Assembly: GCA_028565635.1 (NCBI GenBank)
Contig: JAOXYB010044937.1
Coordinates: forward strand, 1-12,459
Direction of reading: 5' to 3'
Origin: Phoronis ovalis
Lineage: Eukaryota; Phoronida; Phoronidae
DNA: 12,459 nt
Position 1 is the stretch's first letter; every line of letters starts with the position of its first letter. The notes beneath the pieces are model-generated. The model was not told the DNA's origin. It saw only the letters and a list, made by a program, of their open reading frames with translations, and did not search any database. A program made the translations under genes and the position numbers. This document shows, one piece after another, positions 8,801-12,459 of the stretch.

Positions 8801-11295
8801 CAAGGCCAACACAAATGTCTGCATGAAACGACGCATTGGCTGTCCATTGTTGGATAGTTCACCAGTCACCTATGAAAGTCCAATTTTACTGTCAGAAACT
8901 ATATTTTTACTTGTCATTTAATTCTGATACAATGAACAAGGCAAGAGTTACAGTCAAGAACACATCTGCTGGCAAACTTTGAAAATTTTTACTTACTTTT
9001 ACAGAGTATTTCATAGAATACTTAAATTTAAAACTAAAAAACAAGATATGTTTATAACCATGTGATACTACACAGATTGTAGAGGGAATGTAGCGTTCTC
9101 CACAAAAAACTTATACTTGTTCAGGGCATTAATGAATTTTAGTACATTTATAAACCTTGTATGATTTATCAACATTTTATCTATCCATGTTTTGGGTTTA
9201 CATAATATCATTGGCCCTGGAACATGTATATGCTATTTTATGGAGAACACTGGAATGCCTTTTACATTATTGTTGCAAATTTTCCAGGATTTCTGCTATC
9301 TTGTTGAAAGGTGAAACTAAAATGGGTGGAGAGCTTAAAAGACTGTTGCAGTCCAGTTCTTAATGAACTTACCTGCACTACAACTGCATCTCCCACAGTT
9401 TGTTGACTGTCAACTTGACGGATCTTTGCACGGCAATCATTAAAATTTAGGGACATAATTTTTTTGTGTATTTCCTGCAAAATTATCCAATCAGATTATT
9501 ATTTTTTTTGATGCAAAATTCTAATCTGAGTTAGGGCTGTTCCGCTTTTAATTGTATGGGAGGGGCGGAAGGCACTTTTTTTTCAGACCCACCACCCAGA
9601 ATATGAATTTTATTCTGGTACCCACCACCTGGAATTTAAAATTAAAATGGACTCCCACTACCCAGAATTTTTTTTTTAATTTCCCAAGTGCAACCCCTCC
9701 ACCACCCACACGAGATCGTTGCGGTGTGGGAATTTCCGTTAATATATCAACTTAAATTTTATTCTACTAAAATCTGCGATTGCTATAAAACTTAGCCAAC
9801 AATTGACAACAACGAGAGATACTGGTCGCGGTTAATTCTGTATTATTAAATATATTGAAAGTCTCACATTGGACCAGACCGTCAAAAACACGCGAGTATT
9901 TCTACCTAATCTATCAATTATATTCATTCAAAACCTTGTCGATTGACGACAATACGTCCAAAAGTCTGTAAGGCATTCCATTTTAACTCGGAGATTATCA
10001 ATGCATAGTTTAAATCAACTTCAAATGTAACATTAAAGCCTCACTGCCGAAACACATGTACACCAAAAGCAGGATATGGAGCAGACAAACATCTGTCAGC
10101 GCATGCCCATTAATGACGGCATTTCCTATTTTCCAATAACGTGGGGATTTGATGCCGGAAATTTTCGGCAACTATATTTGTATATTCTCTGAATTATTTG
10201 AGTTTTAAAATAGTTTAGATAGCAATCCATTCCGTTTATTAAGAGCACAAAATAATCGTAGGGTACGTTAGATCACCCATGTATATAATTAGGATGACCA
10301 GAACTTTATACCAACCACCCGTCAAATGGATTTATTTTTCCACCCCACCACCTATAATATGTATTTAAGTACGATACCCACCATATTTCTATTCAATTGC
10401 CGCCCCCCCCCCGTACCATTGAAAGCGGAACAGCCCTTATGCACAACAAGTATACATAGGATACTTTATGTATATGCAACCCCTCAACAACATTTTAGAA
10501 CAAGTTAATACGTATAATCACCTAATGTATATTTATGAGATCGCTGTTAAATTGATTAATACTGGTATTAATTCTAAGCTCAGGTCTGAGTACATTTGGG
10601 AACAATCTCACCATGTTTAATAGTAAGAGAGGGCAAGTCCCATCATCATAGCTTACATACCAGTGTTGCAAAAGCTTACAGCAATAAGAAGTGTTGATTT
10701 AAGTGTGTTATCAAATAGCCTCAGAACTAAAACATCTTAGTACTGACTTACTTGTTGGCCCATAACAGGCGGCTGTTCTTCCCCTGGTTTTTCTACACCG
10801 CCATGAACAAAGCTGGAGTCACCGCTATAAAATCTGCAATGACATTACAATACTCAGTTAACTCAAGGCTTTAAATTGCATCTGGTATGTTCAAAATTGT
10901 CCACCTACTTTCAAAATGTCCCCTACTTAAAGAAACCTAACTCACACACAATAATATCCGAATGCAATTTCTTTTTAATTGCAAACTTTTGCCATAAGCA
11001 GACTAAGCTCAGATTTACTTGACATCATGTGAATGAGGTGGCTATTGATGGCAGGCAAACCATCACCACAACTCATTTGTCAGACGCAAATTACAAACAT
11101 CATTGCTGCAGGCTATAAAGGATGACTTATCTTAATATTTTCTAGTCCTAACACATTATATAAGCTATTGTTTTACTTTGTAAATGTAAAAATCATTCAC
11201 CTGTGCAAATGCAAGGGTGCCTCATGCAGCAAGGTGTAATACTGCCTGACGAACTCTCGGCCAACACATTGAGCACTAGGAGTTTCCATGACCAT
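5615..11295 (-). CDS. G3BP1: G3BP / Rasputin: stress-granule RNA-binding protein, complete coding region
   Basis: Ten coding exons join to 1416 bases, 471 residues plus TGA: 11295-11201, 10833-10752, 9474-9373, 8869-8698, 7998-7890, 7438-7287, 7099-6958, 6646-6471, 6345-6227, 5881-5615. Human G3BP1 and G3BP2 have 466 and 482 residues. In order: NTF2-like dimerisation domain (about 7-135) with [14 protein letters not shown] and [12 protein letters not shown]; acidic/proline-rich linker (about 140-240); conserved [13 protein letters not shown]; Arg-rich stretch (about 285-318); RRM (about 323-400) with RNP2 LFVGNL and RNP1 [10 protein letters not shown]; and RGG tail (401-471). F15, F33 and F129 match the human pocket F15/F33/F124 that binds FGDF-type ligands. 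The family nucleates cytoplasmic stress granules and binds mRNA, Caprin and USP10. The start is the first ATG (MVME, as in the human protein; G at -3 and +4), with a second Met at codon 3. An invertebrate single-copy gene would equally be called rasputin/G3BP. Confidence 0.97.
5882..6226 (-). other. G3BP coding intron 9 (hosts a snoRNA-like copy)
   Basis: A 345-bp intron bounded on the gene strand by GTAATA and TTTTTAG. Its middle carries a degenerate copy of snoRNA family 1. Nothing else was recognised. Confidence 0.8.
5985..6044 (-). ncRNA. C/D box snoRNA-like copy 1d (18S G601 family, degenerate)
   Basis: On the gene strand: a short stem (TGGC with GCTA, one G-U), C box ATGAAGA (one change from ATGATGA), the guide AAACTTGCCCTC, and TTGA in place of the CTGA D box, in about 60 nt. 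The guide is complementary to GAGGGCAAGT of 18S rRNA, as in the other three copies. No convincing D' box follows the guide. The altered D box and shorter length suggest a decaying paralogue, although some working snoRNAs tolerate one box change. Confidence 0.5.
6227..6345 (-). CDS. G3BP1: G3BP exon: RRM core
   Basis: The acceptor is TTCTGTTACAG; the donor is AAAAG|GTAATA. It completes a split Thr codon and encodes residues 345-383, from [18 protein letters not shown] through RNP1 NFGFVVF to QKVLAEK. The two aromatic RNP1 positions that stack on RNA (F365 and F367) are present. Confidence 0.95.
6346..6470 (-). other. G3BP coding intron 8 (short, no snoRNA)
   Basis: A 125-bp intron with GTAAGT and TACAG borders. 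It is too short to hold the snoRNA found in neighbouring introns, and none is seen. Confidence 0.85.
6471..6646 (-). CDS. G3BP1: G3BP exon: Arg-rich segment and RRM start
   Basis: The acceptor is CATTGTAG; the donor is TTTGAAA|GTAAGT. It encodes residues 286-343 between two split codons: an Arg/Ser/Gly-rich stretch with repeated [13 protein letters not shown]-like units, then [18 protein letters not shown], carrying RNP2 and the first RRM helix (KELKTFFE). Human G3BP has PDSHQLFIGNLPHEV at this place. Confidence 0.95.
6647..6957 (-). other. G3BP coding intron 7 (hosts a snoRNA-like copy)
   Basis: A 311-bp intron bounded by GTAAGA and TTGTAG. It contains snoRNA-like copy 1c about 90 bases before the acceptor. 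Confidence 0.8.
6737..6800 (-). ncRNA. C/D box snoRNA-like copy 1c (18S G601 family, C box degenerate)
   Basis: On the gene strand: stem TGGC/GTCA, a damaged C box (ATGGCAA for ATGATGA), the family guide AAACTTGCCCTCT, the family 3' block ATGTACTCAAAAT, and an intact D box CTGA, in about 64 nt. The guide still pairs with GAGGGCAAGT of 18S rRNA. With three changes in the C box it may not bind the 15.5K/Snu13 protein, so I read it as a probable pseudogene-like copy. Confidence 0.5.
6958..7099 (-). CDS. G3BP1: G3BP exon: conserved SWA motif and Ala/Pro-rich linker
   Basis: Encodes about residues 238-284: [14 protein letters not shown], matching the family's PxxFSWAxxxSKN motif, then an Ala/Pro-rich run ending TPLPQRTP. 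The donor is CCAAG|GTAAGA. The acceptor is a tandem CAGCAG, so the first Ala codon of the exon may be included or skipped. Confidence 0.95.
7100..7286 (-). other. G3BP coding intron 6 (weak donor, no snoRNA)
   Basis: A 187-bp intron whose donor is CCTG|GTTGGT, poor at positions +3 to +5; the acceptor is TTCTTACAG. Only this donor keeps the reading frame into the next exon. Retention would add 16 codons and then reach TAA. Confidence 0.8.
7287..7438 (-). CDS. G3BP1: G3BP exon: acidic linker
   Basis: The acceptor is ACATTTCAG. Encodes residues 188-237, from [19 protein letters not shown] through a Glu/Pro-rich run ([18 protein letters not shown]) to QPEQP. The acidic low-complexity region is a known negative regulator of condensation in human G3BP1. 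Sequence here is diverged from vertebrates, but composition and position fit. Confidence 0.92.
7439..7889 (-). other. G3BP coding intron 5 (hosts snoRNA 1a)
   Basis: A 451-bp intron with GTAAGT and TTTCAG borders. It carries the best-preserved family 1 snoRNA. The open frames seen on both strands here are non-coding. Confidence 0.85.
7569..7647 (-). ncRNA. C/D box snoRNA 1a, predicted guide for 18S G601
   Basis: On the gene strand: a perfect 7-bp terminal stem TGTTGGC/GCCAACA enclosing C box ATGATGA (one base after the stem) and D box CTGA (directly before it), 79 nt in all. The internal guide AACTTGCCCTCT precedes a D'-like CAGA, and a C'-like GTTGAGA follows. ACTTGCCCTC is complementary to GAGGGCAAGT of 18S rRNA, just 5' of the 530 loop. 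Counting five bases from the D' box places the 2'-O-methyl on the middle G of GGG, human G601 if G626 is the equivalent of E. coli G530. It is intronic and sense to G3BP, so it would be released by splicing and trimming. Confidence 0.88.
7890..7998 (-). CDS. G3BP1: G3BP exon: linker, proline-rich
   Basis: The acceptor is TATTCCAG; the donor is CTCCC|GTAAGT. Encodes residues 152-186 between split Asp and Pro codons: [18 protein letters not shown], then [17 protein letters not shown]. No catalytic motif is present. It is the least conserved part of the protein, placed here by frame continuity and splice sites. Confidence 0.9.
7999..8697 (-). other. G3BP coding intron 4 (hosts snoRNA 2a)
   Basis: A 699-bp intron with GTACGT and TTCCAG borders. 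It holds snoRNA 2a. The remainder is AT-rich with no recognised feature. Confidence 0.85.
8172..8277 (-). ncRNA. C/D box snoRNA 2a, predicted guide for 18S A468 region
   Basis: On the gene strand: perfect 5-bp stem GTTGC/GCAAC, C box ATGATGC, guide GTAATTTGCGT, D' box CAGA, C' box GTGATGG and D box CTGA, 106 nt. GTAATTTGCG is complementary to CGCAAATTAC, a conserved 18S rRNA segment. The box rule points to the first A of AAATT, at or beside human A468, the SNORD83 site as I recall it. A second CTGA lies six bases 5' of the D box. C' and the next bases can fold as TGATGG...CCATCA. A second copy lies in intron 1. Confidence 0.82.
8698..8869 (-). CDS. G3BP1: G3BP exon: second half of the NTF2-like domain
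   Basis: The acceptor is TTTCATAG; the donor is CATGTTG|GTACGT. Encodes residues 94-150: [39 protein letters not shown] and [18 protein letters not shown]. This is the most conserved block of the family. F129 (NDIF) corresponds to human F124 of the peptide-binding pocket. The [11 protein letters not shown] stretch looks like casein kinase 2 substrate. Confidence 0.97.
8870..9372 (-). other. G3BP coding intron 3 (no snoRNA)
   Basis: A 503-bp intron with GTAAGT and TCATAG borders. Neither guide sequence nor C/D box pairs were found on either strand. It contains two inverted copies of a motif like TTnTGGAGAACnCT (about 9090 and 9239), also found in the 3' flank. Chance open frames only. Confidence 0.75.
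9373..9474 (-). CDS. G3BP1: G3BP exon: NTF2-like domain, middle
   Basis: The acceptor is AATTTTGCAG; the donor is GTGCAG|GTAAGT; phase 0 at both ends. Encodes residues 60-93: [20 protein letters not shown], then [14 protein letters not shown]. Human G3BP1 has EIHRKVMSQNF and GVVVQV at these places. Confidence 0.97.
9531..10439. mobile_element. PIF/Harbinger-type non-autonomous element, 903 bp
   Basis: The element spans 9534-10436, flanked by TTA on both sides (9531-9533, 10437-10439). Terminal inverted repeats begin GGGCTGTTCCGCTTT and continue AAT, GTA, GGG and a G-rich run. A 3-bp TTA duplication and ends starting GGGC are typical of PIF/Harbinger. Near each end are several CCCACCACC-type units followed by AGAAT or TATAAT, in the same orientation at both ends. 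No transposase frame exists; the two short frames at the ends come from these repeats. The centre (9760-10300) matches nothing I recognise. It sits 59 bp before a G3BP splice acceptor. Confidence 0.85.
10575..10655 (-). ncRNA. C/D box snoRNA 1b, predicted guide for 18S G601
   Basis: On the gene strand: stem TAAGC/GCTTA, C box ATGATGA, guide GACTTGCCCTCT followed by a D'-like CTTA, a C'-like GGTGAGA, the family 3' block AAATGTACTCAGAC, and D box CTGA, 81 nt. The guide gives 11 Watson-Crick pairs with GAGGGCAAGTC of 18S rRNA, one more than copy 1a. The predicted methylated base is again the middle G of GGG. Outside boxes and guides it differs widely from copy 1a, so selection has kept just the functional parts. 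Confidence 0.87.
10752..10833 (-). CDS. G3BP1: G3BP exon: NTF2-like domain, pocket region
   Basis: The acceptor is CATTGCAG; the donor is CAACAA|GTAAGT. It completes Arg32 and encodes residues 33-59: [12 protein letters not shown], then [16 protein letters not shown]33 matches the human ligand-pocket residue. SSFVHGG matches SSYVHGG. Confidence 0.97.
10834..11200 (-). other. G3BP coding intron 1 (hosts snoRNA 2b)
   Basis: A 367-bp intron with GTGAAT and ATTGCAG borders. snoRNA 2b occupies its middle. No other feature was seen. Confidence 0.85.
11006..11107 (-). ncRNA. C/D box snoRNA 2b, predicted guide for 18S A468 region
   Basis: On the gene strand: C box ATGATGT, guide GTAATTTGCGT, D' box CTGA (canonical here), C' box GTGATGG and D box CTGA, about 102 nt. 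The terminal stem is weak (AGC/GCT, 3 bp next to the boxes). GTAATTTGCG pairs with CGCAAATTAC of 18S rRNA, as in copy 2a. From the guide through the C' box and the following TTTGCCTGCCATCA, the two copies are nearly identical, while the stretch before the D box differs. Confidence 0.8.
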
Positions 11296-11323
11296 GTCTT
11301 CTGCTGACTACTTTTGCGGTAAT
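11201..11323 (-). CDS. G3BP1: G3BP first coding exon (start codon at 11295)
   Basis: The coding part is 11295-11201, residues 1-31 plus two bases of Arg32: [20 protein letters not shown], then [11 protein letters not shown]. The 28 bases from 11323 to 11296 are 5' UTR. They follow a good acceptor (TATACATTTTCAG ending at 11324), so a separate non-coding first exon probably lies farther upstream. The start context GACATGG is good, and a second ATG two codons on is also usable. Confidence 0.95.
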
Positions 11324-12459
11324 CTGAAAATGTATACATACCATTAAACTAATTTCCAGCAAGCAACAGGTCAATGCTAACCAACTAACCAGAGTGGAAA
11401 ACAGCCAATAAAAAAGAAATGTATTTGTTGTTAGCTATACTTGCCCTTTTACACAAAATATGTACTTGAAAGTGCCAGCTGTCATGGAGGATAGAACCAC
11501 TAATTAATACTGTTCACACATCCAGGTTAACCTTACTTACTACAAGATAACAATAGGACGGCAATTGCTTCAGAAACGAACAATTACGTAAATTTAATCT
11601 ACATAATAACGACATGGGTTACACACTAAATTACCACATTTTGAGTGAAAAAAGAGGAAACGTGATTATTTTCCAGACATATCAATCATCAGTAAAGCTT
11701 GTATGCAAGCCGGATTAGAGTAAGCAAGATGTTATATAAATTGATAATAACCTTAAAATTCCATATATATATATAAAATGATTTATATAAATATATTGGG
11801 AAGATTTCTAGTTTTATTGGCCTAACAATCATGACACAATTACCCCAGAAAAAGCTAGATTTCAAGTCATGAAAGAATATCAGAGTACACTATTTATATT
11901 CCATAATAACACCATGTTAGGTTCTAACAAGAAAAATACCACTGACCAGAGTTGAAATCAGTTGAACACCAAAAAATACTGATATTTTGCCATGCATTTT
12001 TCATTTCTCAAAATTTTTGACAGAAGAGCCAGTCAAATACTAGTACACTGTATTGTTAAGCAAAGTAATAGTCCTATTTCATGAGCCCGAGCCTGGTCTC
12101 TTCATTAAGCTGCTGGCTGCCTAATATCTACTGATTAAAGACCAACAATTTTTTAACACAGAATAAGTTGCCGAACATGGACCTGGACATCTATCTAACA
12201 GTCTGTATTCAACGAACTGGATTCATGTTCAGTGTAACTTGTCATTGCTAAACATCTGTGGATGTTATGCAGCCCTGTGGTGGTTGAGGAATGTCATGAA
12301 AATTTGTATGGTAATTAGGTGTAATTAGGTGTAATTAGCAGCAGTCACTTCACACATTTTACTAATCTAAATCTGTAGGCCTCTAAGTAGGCTCATCTCA
12401 CTACATGTGATAATCCCTCTGAAAGGTTGATTACTTGTGAAGTCTATTGTTGCTAATAA
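11324..12459 (-). other. G3BP 5' UTR intron or upstream sequence, nothing coding
   Basis: If the acceptor at 11324 is real, this stretch begins as a 5' UTR intron. I could not place the donor, a first exon or a promoter. The sequence is AT-rich with no CpG-rich core. No guide RNA like those in the coding introns was found. A 10-bp tandem repeat lies at 12311-12340. Confidence 0.5.
12311..12340. repeat. 10-bp tandem repeat, three copies
   Basis: The unit GTAATTAGGT is repeated twice exactly, with a third copy ending GTAATTAGCA. Each unit includes TAATTA, the core of many homeodomain sites. It could be a small microsatellite or a cluster of such sites upstream of G3BP; sequence alone does not decide. 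Confidence 0.6.

Larger units (their letters stand above)
9475..10751 (-). other. G3BP coding intron 2 (hosts snoRNA 1b and a transposon)
   Basis: A 1277-bp intron with GTAAGT and TTTGCAG borders. Removing the 903-bp element and its 3-bp duplication leaves about 371 bp, in the range of the other introns. The transposon lies between the snoRNA and the acceptor. Confidence 0.85.

Noticed and set aside
9157-9363. 68-codon open frame in G3BP intron 3
   Set aside because: Composition is random and the flanking G3BP exons splice across it.
9552-9755. Open frames at both ends of the Harbinger-type element (also 10326-10508)
   Set aside because: Their similar PTT-rich peptides arise from CCCACCACC subterminal repeats; no transposase motif is present.
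10090-10150. Promoter-like cluster (GCGCATGCCC, CCAATAACG) inside the transposon
   Set aside because: Suggestive words only; no TATA, initiator or downstream exon, and its position inside an element makes chance likely.

Overview
This is an AT-rich window of animal nuclear DNA. It carries two convergent, intron-containing genes: the 3' end of a SPARC/osteonectin-type gene on the + strand (coding exons 1165-2720) and a complete G3BP coding region (Ras-GAP SH3-binding protein / Rasputin family) on the - strand (5615-11295). Both reading frames were assembled by hand from splice sites and homology, and both close without a frameshift. Short coding exons, long AT-rich introns, several small inverted-repeat elements and single SPARC and G3BP genes point to an invertebrate metazoan. 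The phylum cannot be fixed from the sequence alone.

Layout: 1-1164 is SPARC intron, holding a small hairpin and a 332-bp MITE with an 8-bp target duplication. 1165-2720 holds the last three SPARC coding exons, with a foldback element in the final intron. 2721-3038 is the SPARC 3' UTR with two poly(A) signals. 3211-3900 is a roughly 690-bp imperfect palindrome between the two gene ends. About 4150-5614 is probably the G3BP 3' UTR. 5615-11323 contains ten coding exons and nine introns encoding 471 residues: NTF2-like domain, acidic/proline-rich linker, RRM and RGG tail. One intron also holds a 903-bp Harbinger-type element. 11324-12459 is 5' UTR intron or upstream sequence.

The most notable content is in the G3BP introns. 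Six of the nine carry a sense-strand C/D box snoRNA or snoRNA-like copy. Four belong to one family whose D' guide matches the 18S rRNA segment GAGGGCAAGTC; the box rule places the methylated base on the middle G of GGG, which is G601 in human numbering. Two belong to a second family whose D' guide matches CGCAAATTAC of 18S rRNA, targeting the first A, at or next to human A468. Two copies of the first family have damaged boxes, so the locus looks like a snoRNA cluster expanding and decaying inside a host gene for a stress-granule RNA-binding protein. Both modifications are predicted to fall on 18S rRNA, so splicing of one pre-mRNA would yield G3BP mRNA together with ribosome-modification guides.
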